This document shows positions 48,719 through 58,101 of a stretch of DNA of 64,000 nucleotides, in pieces; position 1 is the first letter of the stretch; every line of letters starts with the position of its first letter. A program made the translations under genes and the position numbers. Source of the stretch: Actinoallomurus oryzae (lineage in GTDB: Bacteria; Actinomycetota; Actinomycetes; Streptosporangiales; Streptosporangiaceae); contig NZ_BAABHF010000065.1 in NCBI RefSeq assembly GCF_039541955.1, positions 1 to 64,000 of the forward strand, written 5' to 3'. The notes under the pieces were generated by a model, which was not told the DNA's origin, ran no database searches, and was given only the letters and a program-made list of their open reading frames with translations.

Positions 48719-49795
48719 TCAGCTCTCGGCGAGTCCCGTGTAGGCGGCGAGGACGATGCCGACCCCCCGGGCGTCGCCGGTGAACCCGCCGACCATGCGG
48801 TTCATGACGTACGACACGGTCATCCCGGCGTCCAGGTCCGCGACGACGACCGAGCCGCCCCAGCCGCCCCACGCCACGCTGCGGGGACTCGGCAGGGGCA
48901 GGCCGCGGGAGGGCAGGCCGTACCCGAGGCCGAACCGCACCCAGGTGCCGAGGACGCGGTCGACGCCGTCGGACTGCTGCTCGAAGACGCGTTCGCAGCC
49001 GGCGGCGGACAGCAGCGAGCCGCCTCCCGTGGCCAGGACCGACTGGATCCGCGCCACCGACCGGGCGTTACCGTGGCCCCCGGCGGCGGGGATCTCGGCG
49101 CGGCGCCACTCGGTGGTCCAGCTCGCCTCGGCCGCCTGCCGCGGCGGGGCGGGCGGAGGGGCGTCGTCGGGCGGAATGACCCGGGCCACCCGGTGGTCGT
49201 GTTCGGCGGGCAGGCCGATGTGGAAGTCGGCGTCGAGCGGACCGGCGACCTCCTCGCGGAAGAACGTGCCGACCGTACGGCCGGTGATCCGGCGTATCAC
49301 CTCGCCGACGAGGTAGCCCTGCGTCACGGCGTGGTAGCCGGACTCGGTGCCCGGCTCCCACTCCGGCTCCTGGGCGGCCAGCAGTGACGTCGCCTTCTCC
49401 CAGTCGTACAGAACGGAGCCGTCGATCCGTTCGCCCCACGTCGGCAGGCCGGCGGTGTGGCCCATGAGGTGCCGGACCTCCACGCGTTCCTTGCCCGCCG
49501 CGGCGAACTCGGGCCAGTAGCGCGCGACCGGCGCGTGGAAGTCCAGCTCGCCGCGGTCGGCCAGGATCAGGGCGCACAGCGCGGTCATCGTCTTGGTGAT
49601 GGACCAGACGTTGGTGATGGTGTCGCGCCGCCACGGGCCGTCGTGGGTCTGCCCGCCCCACAGGTCGACGACGGGTTCGTCGCCGAGGTACACGGCGACC
49701 GACGCGCCCACGTCGGCCCCGCCGGCCAGGTTCGCGGTCAGCGCCTCGCGTACGGCGGTGAAACGTTCGTCACAGAAACCCTCGACATCTGCCAC
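48719..49795 (-). CDS. Beta-lactamase-family serine hydrolase (class C / esterase VIII type)
   Basis: 358 residues. SxxK is NVWSITKTMTAL (~65-75), the second element is WEPGTESGYHAVTQGYLVGE (Tyr in place of YxN), and the third is WGGWGGSVVVADLD (instead of KTG). This set resembles family VIII esterases and EstB rather than true beta-lactamases. No signal peptide, so probably cytoplasmic. Substrate unknown. Confidence 0.85.
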   Translation of the reverse strand: MADVEGFCDERFTAVREALTANLAGGADVGASVAVYLGDEPVVDLWGGQTHDGPWRRDTITNVWSITKTMTALCALILADRGELDFHAPVARYWPEFAAAGKERVEVRHLMGHTAGLPTWGERIDGSVLYDWEKATSLLAAQEPEWEPGTESGYHAVTQGYLVGEVIRRITGRTVGTFFREEVAGPLDADFHIGLPAEHDHRVARVIPPDDAPPPAPPRQAAEASWTTEWRRAEIPAAGGHGNARSVARIQSVLATGGGSLLSAAGCERVFEQQSDGVDRVLGTWVRFGLGYGLPSRGLPLPSPRSVAWGGWGGSVVVADLDAGMTVSYVMNRMVGGFTGDARGVGIVLAAYTGLAES

Positions 49796-50089
49796 ATCCA
49801 GGACTCTAGAACGACGGGTCCGGCGGCGCGAAGGGCCTCATCGCCGGCGTACGCGCGTATCCGCGGGCCGGTAATCCGCCGGCGCCACCGCGCCGCGCGG
49901 TCGCGAATTTCGCCCTTCTCACGGTCGGCGAGCGAGGGTGCGCTCAGCGTCGCGAAGAGCGTTCCCGGGCACAGGGGTGCTGATCAAGGCGGCTAATTCG
50001 TTTGCCAAAATGTCAGTGCGCCCCGCCATCATGTTGCCGCACTATCCCAAGACAACGGCCCCCCGCGCATTGACGATTGGAACCCTTCA

Positions 50090-51634
50090 TTGAGCACCCT
50101 TTCCTCACCCGAGGTCGCCAACGACCCACCCGAGGCGTCCGGCTCGTCGGGGAAGCTCGACCGGGGCGTGCTCGCCGTCGCCATGGTCGTCGTACTCGGC
50201 GCGGTCATGTCGATCCTCGACGTCACCGTCGTCAACGTCGCAATCAGCCACCTGACCAGCGAGTTCAAGTCTCCGCTGTCCACGATCCAGTGGGTGGCCA
50301 CCGGCTACACGCTGGCGCTGGCCACGGTGATCCCGCTCACCGGCTGGGCGTCCGCCCGGTTCGGCACGAAACGGCTCTACATGATCTCGATCGCGCTCTT
50401 CGTGATCGGGTCGGCGCTGGCCGGCATGGCCTGGTCGGCCGAGTCGCTGATCGCCTTCCGGGTGCTGCAGGGCCTGGGCGGCGGCATGATCATGCCGGCG
50501 GGTATGACGATTCTCACTCAGGCCGCGGGCCCCAAGCGGGTCGGCCAGGTGATGAGCATCGTCGGCGTCCCGATGCTGCTCGGCCCGATCTGCGGCCCCA
50601 TCCTGGGCGGCTACCTGGTCGACGACGTGTCCTGGCGCTGGATCTTCTTCATCAACCTGCCGATCGGCCTCGTGGCGCTGTTCCTGGCCGCCCGCATTCT
50701 CAAGCGCGACACCCCGCGTCCGGGTGAGCGCCTCGACGTGCTCGGCGTCCTCCTGCTGTCCCCGGGCCTGGCCGCGCTCATCTACGGCCTGGCCAAGGGC
50801 GCGCAGAACAGCGACTTCGGTGCGACCGACGTCCTCATCACCACGATCGCCGGTGCGGTGCTGGTGGTCCTGTTCGCGGTCCGCGCGCTGACGGCGGCCA
50901 ACCCGCTGATCGACCTGCGCCTGCTCAAGCGGCGTTCGGTCGCCGCGGCGGCGGGCACGATGGTGCTGTTCATGTGCGCGTTCATGGGCGCCATGTTGCT
51001 GCTGCCGCTCTACTACCAGGTCGTGCGGCAGGAGAGCGCCCTGGCGGCGGGCCTGCTGCTCGCCCCGCAGGGCATCGGCGCGATGGTGACGATGCCGGTC
51101 GGCGGCAAGCTCACCGACCGCATCGGCCCCGGCCGCGTCGTGCTGATCGGCCTGGTCGTGGTGGTGGCGTCGGTCGCGGGCTTCACGAGCCTGCTGCACG
51201 CCGACACCTCGTACTGGTCGCTGGGCGCGGTGCTGTTCGTGATGGGCCTGGGCATGGGCCTGACGATGATGCCCACCATGGCCGCCGCGATCCAGACCCT
51301 CGTTCACGACGAGGTGCCGCGCGCCAGCACGATGCTGAACATCATCCAGCAGGTGTCGGCCTCCATCGGCACGGCCCTGATGTCGGTGCTGCTGGCCAAC
51401 AACCTGACCGACAAGCTCGGCGGCGGTTCGGGCGGCGGCCTGTCCTCCGCCCAGAAGATCCCTCCGGCGCTCATGCACAAGATCGCCGGCCCGATGGCGG
51501 ACGCGTTCCAGAGCACCTACTGGTGGGCGGTCGGCCTGCTGGCCCTGGCCTTCCTGCCGGCCCTGCTCATGCCCCGCCACCGCCCGGACTCGACGAGCTC
51601 CGCCGACAGCCCGGCCGCGATGACGATGCACTGA
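50090..51634 (+). CDS. DHA2-family MFS drug efflux permease (EmrB/QacA type)
   Basis: 514 residues from TTG 50090, 14 membrane helices. AVMSILDVTVVNVAISHL (TM1 with Asp), LATVIPLTGWASARFGTKR (motif A), GLGGGMIMPAGMTIL and MSIVGVPMLLGPICGPILGG (motif C) identify the family. It exports drugs or metabolites with protons. No tetR/marR neighbour is present. A perfect-stem terminator follows at 51653. The 294-base gap upstream holds no obvious gene. Confidence 0.88.
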   Translation: MSTLSSPEVANDPPEASGSSGKLDRGVLAVAMVVVLGAVMSILDVTVVNVAISHLTSEFKSPLSTIQWVATGYTLALATVIPLTGWASARFGTKRLYMISIALFVIGSALAGMAWSAESLIAFRVLQGLGGGMIMPAGMTILTQAAGPKRVGQVMSIVGVPMLLGPICGPILGGYLVDDVSWRWIFFINLPIGLVALFLAARILKRDTPRPGERLDVLGVLLLSPGLAALIYGLAKGAQNSDFGATDVLITTIAGAVLVVLFAVRALTAANPLIDLRLLKRRSVAAAAGTMVLFMCAFMGAMLLLPLYYQVVRQESALAAGLLLAPQGIGAMVTMPVGGKLTDRIGPGRVVLIGLVVVVASVAGFTSLLHADTSYWSLGAVLFVMGLGMGLTMMPTMAAAIQTLVHDEVPRASTMLNIIQQVSASIGTALMSVLLANNLTDKLGGGSGGGLSSAQKIPPALMHKIAGPMADAFQSTYWWAVGLLALAFLPALLMPRHRPDSTSSADSPAAMTMH

Positions 51635-51652
51635 CGCCTTTCGATCGGTCCT

Positions 51653-51688
51653 CTTCGGCCTCGCGACCTCACCGTCGCGAGGCCGAAG
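51653..51688 (+). terminator. 15-bp perfect hairpin after the MFS gene
   Basis: CTTCGGCCTCGCGAC (51653-51667), loop CTCACC, and the exact complement at 51674-51688. It begins 18 bases after the stop codon and isolates the MFS gene from the fxs locus. Confidence 0.8.
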
Positions 51689-51877
51689 CCGCGTCGGAGC
51701 CGCCTCCGGGCGCACCGGGGGACGCCCGTCGGGCCGCCGCCCAACACGCTTGGTCGCCTCCCCCCACCGGTGTACGTGAACCAGTAGCTTGATGCCCGCA
51801 CGACGCGCCGGCCTGACCGAGCGGCGTCGCGCGTTGGACGACGCGACTACGCGATCCCTGCAAGGGGTTGATGAGAC

Positions 51878-53095
51878 TTGCCAGCCGAGGCCGTCCCTGA
51901 GTGGCCCGCGTCGCTGGACGTGGGGCGGTTGGTACGGACCGGCTGGCGGCCTCGCCCCTTCCGGGAATTCGTCCTGAAGATCCACAGCCGCTGCGACCTG
52001 GCGTGTGACTACTGCTACGTCTACGCGATGGCCGACCAGAGCTGGCGAGACCGGCCGCTCCGGATGTCCTCGGAGGTCGTCGCCGCGACCGCTTCCCGGA
52101 TCGGGGAGCACGTCAGGTCCCATGGGCTCACCTCGATCGACGTGGTCCTGCACGGCGGCGAGCCCCTGCTGGCCGGCCCGGAGGCCATCACCGAGACCGT
52201 GACCACGATTCGCGAGGCGGTCGGGCCGGGGGTGGAGGTCCGGATGGCGCTCCAGACCAACGGCGTACGGCTCGCCCCCCACCTCGAACTGCTGGACCGG
52301 CTCGGCGTCCACGTCGGAGTCAGCCTCGACGGGGACTCCGTGGCCAACGACCGGCACCGGCGCTACGCGCACGGCGCGGGCAGCTACGACACGGTCGCGG
52401 CCAACGTGCGTCTTCTGTCCGAACGCCACCGGCATCTGTTCAGCGGCCTGCTGTGCACGGTCGACCTGCGCAACCCACCGCTCGACACGTACGCGGCCCT
52501 GCTCGAGTTCGACCCGCCGGCGATCGACTTCCTTCTCCCGCACGGCAACTGGACGGCGCCGCCACCCGGCCGGCACCCCGGTTCGGCGGCGACGCCGTAC
52601 GCCGACTGGTTGATCGAGGTGTTCGATCACTGGTACGCCGCCCCCCGGCAGGAGACGCGGGTCCGGCTGTTCGGCGAGTTGATGCACCTGCTGCTCGGCG
52701 GCGCGTCGGCCAGCGAGAGCGTCGGGCTCTCGCCGGTCACGGTGGTGGTCGTCGAGACCGATGGCGGCATCGAGCAGTCCGACATCTTGAAGTCCGCCTA
52801 CTCCGGCGCGCCGGTCACCGGCCTTCACGTCACACGTGATCCGTTCGACGCGGCACTCGCCCTGCCCTCGGTCGCCGCACGTCAGCTCGGAGAGCTCGCC
52901 CTCGCGGACGACTGCCGCCGCTGCGCCGTCCACCGTGTCTGTGGAGCGGGCCTGTACGCCCACCGCTACCGGCCGGGATCGGGGTTCGCGAATCCCTCCG
53001 TCTACTGCCCTGATCTGCTCCGCCTGATCTCCCACATGGCGCGCGTGATGGAGACCGACCTGATCGCCCGGGCGAACGGAAACAGAGAAGCATGA
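51878..53095 (+). CDS. fxsB: FxsB-family radical SAM/SPASM peptide maturase
   Basis: 405 residues from TTG 51878 (AAGGGG ten bases upstream). The SAM cluster is CDLACDYCYVY (Cys39, 43, 46), followed by DQSWRDRPLRMS and VVLHGGEPLLAGPE (GGEP). The C-terminal SPASM part has CRRCAVHRVCGAGLYAHRY and YCPDLL. FxsB proteins form a cyclophane between Phe and the third residue of FxS in a C-terminal precursor motif. It overlaps the HEXXH gene by ATGA. The likely precursor is encoded 4.2 kb downstream (57266) and has FxN instead. Confidence 0.9.
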   Translation: MPAEAVPEWPASLDVGRLVRTGWRPRPFREFVLKIHSRCDLACDYCYVYAMADQSWRDRPLRMSSEVVAATASRIGEHVRSHGLTSIDVVLHGGEPLLAGPEAITETVTTIREAVGPGVEVRMALQTNGVRLAPHLELLDRLGVHVGVSLDGDSVANDRHRRYAHGAGSYDTVAANVRLLSERHRHLFSGLLCTVDLRNPPLDTYAALLEFDPPAIDFLLPHGNWTAPPPGRHPGSAATPYADWLIEVFDHWYAAPRQETRVRLFGELMHLLLGGASASESVGLSPVTVVVVETDGGIEQSDILKSAYSGAPVTGLHVTRDPFDAALALPSVAARQLGELALADDCRRCAVHRVCGAGLYAHRYRPGSGFANPSVYCPDLLRLISHMARVMETDLIARANGNREA

Positions 53096-54441
53096 GATCT
53101 CATCAGCTCTCCCGTGAGACGTTCTCGGCCATCGCCGCGGGAGGAGGTGGGCCGACGGCGATCAGCCTGCTCTCGGACATCTCCTACAGCAAGCTCCTGC
53201 TGCTCGTCACCGGCGTGCTCCGCCGCGCCACGGGCCGACCCGGCGCGCTCGACGCCGAGCGCGCGTTCGAGCAGCTCGCCTCGCTGCACGACAAGGCGCC
53301 GGACGAGGTGGAGGCCACGCTCCGCCATCCGTCGGTCCGCGCCTGGGCGCGGCATGCCGCGCGTACGCTGACCCGCCCCTCCTCCGCCCGCGACGCCGAC
53401 GCCGACCTCGGCCGTCTCGGCGCCCTCGCCGCCGCCGCCGCGATCCGCGCCGGCGTCCCGGCCACCGTCGAGGTGGCCGCGCCCGCGGGCGTGCTCGTAC
53501 TCCCGTCGCTGGGCCGGGCGCTCCTGCGGCGCGACCGGGCCGTCATCGACGTGAGCGGTGACGGCGCCGAGATCCGCTGTCTTCCCGGCGGCGCCCCGGC
53601 TCGCGTCGCCGACGACGCCGCGGTCGACCGGCTGACGCTGCCGGCCGATCCGCGCCACGACGTCCCCGGCTGGCGCGCCCTGCCCAGGTTGTCCGCCGGC
53701 GGCGCGAGCCGCCGTATCGAGTTGATCATCGATGACACGGACCCCTACCGCATGCCCGCGATGCCCGATCTCGCCGGCCCGCTCACCGACCGGCAGGTCC
53801 GCGAGTGGCAGGAGGTCTTCCCGGCGGGCTGGGAACACCTCGCGCGTCACCACCCGGACACCGCCGACGAGGTCCGGGCCGCGCTGCTGGTGCTCACTCC
53901 GCTGCGGTCACCCGAGCACGGCCAGGTCAGCGCGACCGGGCGGGACACCTTCGGTTCCGTCGCGATGTCCGTGCCCACCGACCCGCGATCCTGCGCCGAG
54001 ACCCTGGCGCACGAGGTCGGGCACGCGAAGCTCACCGGCCTGCTCGACATCGTGCGCCTCGTGCTCCCCGACGACGGCACGCGCTACTACGCGCCGTGGC
54101 GCGACGACCCCCGCCCGGCCGGCGGCCTCCTCCAGGGGGTGTACGCGTACCTCGGAGTCACCGGCTTCTGGCGCCGCGAACGCGCCCTCGACACCACCGG
54201 GACCGCCGACCGCGAGTTCGCCCGCTGGCGCGCCGCCGCCCGCGCCGGCGCCGAGACCTTGCTGAACAGCGGCCGGTTGACCGCCGCGGGAGAGGAGTTC
54301 GTCTCCGGCGTACGCGCCACGCTGCTCGGCTGGGAGCGAGACGAGGTCCCGGCACGCGCGATGGCCCGCGCCGCCGACGAGAACCAGCGGCACCACGACG
54401 CCTGGAAGCGGCGGAACACCACCACTGCGGCGTCCGGCTGA
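53092..54441 (+). CDS. HEXXH-motif protein of Fxs systems
   Basis: 449 residues, starting in the fxsB stop. The motif is LAHEVGHAK (His307-Glu-Val-Gly-His311), a zinc-metallopeptidase type site; upstream is a GQVSATGRDTFGSVAMSVP segment. The family (HEXXH motif domain) is found next to or fused with FxsB maturases. It may be a protease acting on the modified peptide, or a cargo/recognition protein. The N-terminal ~250 residues are helical and Ala/Arg-rich. Converges on the fxsT gene, four bases between stops. Confidence 0.85.
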   Translation: MRSHQLSRETFSAIAAGGGGPTAISLLSDISYSKLLLLVTGVLRRATGRPGALDAERAFEQLASLHDKAPDEVEATLRHPSVRAWARHAARTLTRPSSARDADADLGRLGALAAAAAIRAGVPATVEVAAPAGVLVLPSLGRALLRRDRAVIDVSGDGAEIRCLPGGAPARVADDAAVDRLTLPADPRHDVPGWRALPRLSAGGASRRIELIIDDTDPYRMPAMPDLAGPLTDRQVREWQEVFPAGWEHLARHHPDTADEVRAALLVLTPLRSPEHGQVSATGRDTFGSVAMSVPTDPRSCAETLAHEVGHAKLTGLLDIVRLVLPDDGTRYYAPWRDDPRPAGGLLQGVYAYLGVTGFWRRERALDTTGTADREFARWRAAARAGAETLLNSGRLTAAGEEFVSGVRATLLGWERDEVPARAMARAADENQRHHDAWKRRNTTTAASG

Positions 54442-54445
54442 TCGC

Positions 54446-56989
54446 TCAGATCAGCGGTGGGTCGAAGTCGAAGTCGAGGTGCCGGCCCTCCCGGGCGGTT
54501 CTGACATCCGGGTGGTTGGGGAACAAGAGCCGCTCGTACAGGGGGAACGTCTCCGCTGAGAGCACGGCCGCCGCCTCTCGGTCGCCCGCCGCGGTCAGGT
54601 CGTTGATCAGATTGGCCGCGCAGCCCATCGCCACGGGGTGCCCCTCGCCGAGCACCGCGCGCACGCGTTCCAGCGTCTCGGTGCCCAAGGACACGGCGCC
54701 GGCGACGTCGCCCAGCGCCGCCAGGTCGCTGGCCAGGTTGATCGCGACGTTGAGCGAGTAGTGATGGTCGGGACCGACCGTGTCCCGCAGGCCCCCGAGA
54801 CACTCCTGGTCCAGCTCTCGTGCCGTCCGTACGGCGCCCTTCACCCGGTGGAGGAGCGCGACGTTGCCGAGGCAGGCGATGGTGAAGGGGTGTTCCTGTC
54901 CGTAGACGGGGGCATAGCGGCGCAGCGCGTCCTCGGCCAGCTCGAAGGCCTTGTCGAGGTTTCCGACGCTCCGTTCGGCGTTGGCCAGGCAGGTCGCGGC
55001 GGCGAGGGTGTCGGGGTTGTCCGGCCCGAAGAGCCGGCGGCACGCGGCGTACACCCTCTCCGCGAGTTCGTGCGCCTCCTCGAACTCACCGGCCCGGCGC
55101 AGCGCGATGGACAGGTCCCGGCCGGTCCGCAACGTCCAGGGGTGTTCGGCGCCCAGTTCCTTGTGTCCGTACCCCAGCGCGTCCCGGCCGAGGTCACGCG
55201 CGATCGCGTAGTCACCGTTCTGCCGGATCACCCGGGCGAGGCCGTTCCAGGAGCTGAGGATCTCGACCTCGCTGGCTCCGCTCTCCGGGTCGCGCTGGCT
55301 GGTGTAGGCGAGCAGGTGCAGCTCCCGCGCCTCCTTGTAGCGGCCCACGAGGCCGTAGTCCAGGGCGAGGTTGTTGACGCTGCGCAGCGTCCTGCGGTCG
55401 TCGGCGCCGAACGCCTGCACATGGCGTTCGCGCGCGGAGTCGTCCTGGGCCGCCGCCTCCGCGAACCTCCCGGTGCCGCGCAGGTCGCCGCCCATGCCCC
55501 GGGCGAGGCGCAGGGTGATCTCGTGGTACTGCCCGAAGACCCGCTGGGCGTTGTGGAACGCCTCCTGGTCGGTCTCCAGCGCCGCGGCGTAGTCCCCGAG
55601 ATCGCGGAGGATGTCACCGCGGTGAGCGGCGGCGGTCAGGAGCAGGCGGTCGTTGTCCTCGCCCGGGGTGTCATCCCAGCGGCGCAGGACGTCCTCCACC
55701 ATCGACCGTGCCGCCTGGCGGTCGCCCGACTGGTACAGGTAGCGCACGACGTTCAGCACGAAGTCCCGCACCCGCATGTCGACGCTCCGGACGATCCCGA
55801 CCGGCCCGAGGTGAGGCACGAGTTCGGCGTAGCGCGGCCACTGAGAGCCGTCGTCGGGGTTCGCCGGCGCCCCGTGCGCCAGCAGGACGTGCACGTCGTC
55901 ACGCAGCGACTCCCGGTCCTTCGCGGGGAGCTGATCGCGGAGCAGCGCCTGAATCAACCGGTGCACCTCGATGGACCGGTCGCCGGTGCTGACCTTGGCG
56001 AGCGCGAAACGTCCCAGCTCACCGACTGCCCGGGTCAACATGATGGGATCCGCGAGCGTCGCCTTGAGCAGGGGCCGGCGCAGCTCGCCGGAGGCGCGCA
56101 GGATCTCGCGCGGCACCGGGTCGGGGCCGAAGAACGCGAGACATCGCAACAGCTCGATGGCCTCGGGCAGCTTCGCCTCCACCGTTTCGGCGGACACCGT
56201 CCACGCCGCGGACACGAACGTCGGATAGTCCGCCGGCCGGCTCTGTTCGAGGAGCTCCCGGGTCCGTTCGTGGAGCAGTCCCAGGTACTCGTCGACGGAC
56301 ATGCCCGTCTCCGCCTTCAGCGCGGCGGCCTGCTCAAGCGCGAGGGGCAGGTCGCCCAGGGCCTCCGCGAGCCGATCGGCCTCCGACTCGGCGACCGCGC
56401 TCCGCCGCCGGAGGAACTCCACGCTCTCCTCGCGCCGGAAGACGTCGACCTCGAGCGTCTCGACGAGTCCGTTCCAGTTGTAGTTGCGCGTGGTCACCAG
56501 GACGTGTCCCGGGCCCGTGGGGATCAGGTCCTTCAGGTCGGCCGGTTCGACCGCGTTGTCGAAGACGAGGAGCCAGCGATCGTAGGGTTCGCCTCGGGCC
56601 AGGGCCCGCAGGACGGCCTGCGCCGCCCCATCGGTGCCACTGCGCTCGGAGGACGGCAGCCCGAGGCGAGGGGCGAGCTTGGCCAGTGAAGACCGTACGA
56701 GCGCCGGTTGATCCGCCTGAATCCACCAGATCAGCTGGTACGTGGCGCGGTACCGGTAGACGTACTCCACGGCGAGTTGGGTCTTGCCGACACCGCCCAT
56801 GCCCTGAAGCGCATGGGAGGGACCGGCGGCACGCCCCGGCCCGACGCTCGGCAGCACCGCGGTGGCCGAGTCACCGATCCGTGCCCGCAGGAGTTGGAGC
56901 AGCTCGGAACGTCCGGTGAAGTTCTTGTTCCGGGTCGGTACTCCGCCCCAGACCTCCGGCATTCGCCCTGACTCCCCGGAAATGGCCAT
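54446..56989 (-). CDS. fxsT: FxSxx-system NB-ARC/TPR protein (FxsT type)
   Basis: 847 residues from ATG 56989 (GGAGG seven bases upstream; an earlier frame start adds 24 unlikely residues). WGGVPTRNKNFTGRSELLQL leads to an NB-ARC ATPase: Walker A GMGGVGKTQLAVEYV, Walker B WLLVFDNAVEP, sensor HVLVTTRNYNW, GLPL-like LGDLPLALEQAA. From ~430 on there are about nine TPR-like units with G-x-x-HP-x-T/L repeats. The end RHLDFDFDPPLI is typical. Such STAND proteins sense a signal and oligomerise. Confidence 0.9.
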   Translation of the reverse strand: MAISGESGRMPEVWGGVPTRNKNFTGRSELLQLLRARIGDSATAVLPSVGPGRAAGPSHALQGMGGVGKTQLAVEYVYRYRATYQLIWWIQADQPALVRSSLAKLAPRLGLPSSERSGTDGAAQAVLRALARGEPYDRWLLVFDNAVEPADLKDLIPTGPGHVLVTTRNYNWNGLVETLEVDVFRREESVEFLRRRSAVAESEADRLAEALGDLPLALEQAAALKAETGMSVDEYLGLLHERTRELLEQSRPADYPTFVSAAWTVSAETVEAKLPEAIELLRCLAFFGPDPVPREILRASGELRRPLLKATLADPIMLTRAVGELGRFALAKVSTGDRSIEVHRLIQALLRDQLPAKDRESLRDDVHVLLAHGAPANPDDGSQWPRYAELVPHLGPVGIVRSVDMRVRDFVLNVVRYLYQSGDRQAARSMVEDVLRRWDDTPGEDNDRLLLTAAAHRGDILRDLGDYAAALETDQEAFHNAQRVFGQYHEITLRLARGMGGDLRGTGRFAEAAAQDDSARERHVQAFGADDRRTLRSVNNLALDYGLVGRYKEARELHLLAYTSQRDPESGASEVEILSSWNGLARVIRQNGDYAIARDLGRDALGYGHKELGAEHPWTLRTGRDLSIALRRAGEFEEAHELAERVYAACRRLFGPDNPDTLAAATCLANAERSVGNLDKAFELAEDALRRYAPVYGQEHPFTIACLGNVALLHRVKGAVRTARELDQECLGGLRDTVGPDHHYSLNVAINLASDLAALGDVAGAVSLGTETLERVRAVLGEGHPVAMGCAANLINDLTAAGDREAAAVLSAETFPLYERLLFPNHPDVRTAREGRHLDFDFDPPLI

Positions 56990-57265
56990 GCTCCTACCTC
57001 CGGATACAGGTCGGCGGATCGGATGCGTCCACATCATAAGACTCCGCCGACCGAGGACCACGGCCCTGATGTCGCCACTTCCGCCGACTATTCGCCCCGA
57101 ACGGCGTTTTCATCCGTTCCCGGAAGGGCATTTCCGCCGCCGACGACCGTCTCGGGAGGCCGTCCCGACCTCGGAACCGATGCCCACCGGCCGTCGATTC
57201 TTAGGCTGGCACCGCGGTCTACGATGTGCCTGCTACCAGTATCGATGGGCGAGCAAAGGGACCAC

Positions 57266-57436
57266 ATGAGCGACGACGCCTTTCCGGCGATCCGCGATCT
57301 GCCGAACCTGTCACGGCTGCCTCTCCGTGAGCTACGCGTCGACGCCGACGGGGCGTTGGACCAGGCACTTCGCCGCGTACTCGCGGAAGACGAGGCCACG
57401 ACCGAAGCATCCGCGGGCTTTCAGAACCGGCTCTGA
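57266..57436 (+). CDS. fxsA: FxsA-like precursor peptide with FxN C-terminal motif
   Basis: 56 residues. IRDLPNLSRLPLRELRVDAD, then GALDQALRRVLAEDE and the end ASAGFQNRL match the FxsA pattern (leader with L-P/L-L, D-x-x-L-x-x-A-L-R-R-V, then A-x-F-x-S-x-x-COOH). Here F-x-N-x-x replaces F-x-S-x-x at the same distance from the C-terminus. FxsB would crosslink Phe52 to residue 54, Asn instead of Ser. A GGGA site lies before the ATG. It is divergent from fxsT and separated from fxsB. Confidence 0.82.
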   Translation: MSDDAFPAIRDLPNLSRLPLRELRVDADGALDQALRRVLAEDEATTEASAGFQNRL

Positions 57437-57658
57437 ACCCCCGCTCGGAGGGCGGGCCGGATGACGCTCCGCGATATTCCGACCCCTTCCGGAAGAGGAC
57501 CGATATTTCCGGGATCTAGCCTTTCTTGATTCGTCCGGACCGGGCGCCGCATCCGGACCCACGGACGCCGGAGTCCTCCGACGTCGGCTGATGACCTTGT
57601 CCGGCCAGGCACCGACCTCGTTTGCTTGAACCAGAGGCCGACAAGGAAGGTCGTTTCC

Positions 57659-57994
57659 GTGATCCTGAGCCAGGCATGTCTATGGCCGCTCGTCGCTCTG
57701 GCCGGCGGGACCGTCGTCGCGGCGACACTGCGCTGCCTGACGCTGTTCATCGGGTTGAGGCTGACGCTCCACGGCGCGCCGCGCGACCAGCGGCTGCCGA
57801 TCTACCGCGAATTCGCCCGGGCCCTCAGCTTCACGGCCCGGCTCGAGGAGCACACGAGCCGGCGGCCGGCCGAAAGGCCGGCCGCGATGGCTCCGGTCAT
57901 CGTGTCACGGCATCGGCGACGTGGTCATACTCGATTTTTACGCCGTCCAAAAACGCATCCGTCAGGAGCGACCGCACGAATGGTGCACAAATGA
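57659..57994 (+). CDS. Small membrane-anchored protein, unknown
   Basis: 111 residues from GTG 57659, with AAGGAAGG upstream. One or two hydrophobic segments (SQACLWPLVALAGGTVVAAT and LRCLTLFIGLRLTL) are followed by a basic tail (VSRHRRRGHTRFLRRPKTHP). The middle part RDQRLPIYREFARAL has no family I recognise. It lies between the precursor and the HTH-FxsT gene, in the same direction, so it may belong to the peptide locus. The 3' third has weak codon bias and may be out of frame. Confidence 0.45.
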   Translation: MILSQACLWPLVALAGGTVVAATLRCLTLFIGLRLTLHGAPRDQRLPIYREFARALSFTARLEEHTSRRPAERPAAMAPVIVSRHRRRGHTRFLRRPKTHPSGATARMVHK

Positions 57995-58101
57995 CATAGT
58001 CATCGCCTTTCCTACCTGGCACACTACGGATGAGTCCGGAGGAATCCGGAGGATTTGGGACGGCATCCACGTAGACATCCGGCGGCCGAAGGCGGGTGAG
58101 A

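Noticed and set aside
51789..51977. Possible second precursor peptide directly before fxsB
   Set aside because: The frame (MMPARRAGLTERRRALDD..) runs into fxsB in another frame and lacks the FxsA leader and F-x-S/N end.
50105..53035. 976-codon open frame on the minus strand across the MFS and fxsB genes
   Set aside because: It is the GC-skew shadow of two well-recognised plus-strand genes; composition is V/R/Q/H-rich with no domain, and it crosses a terminator hairpin and a promoter gap.
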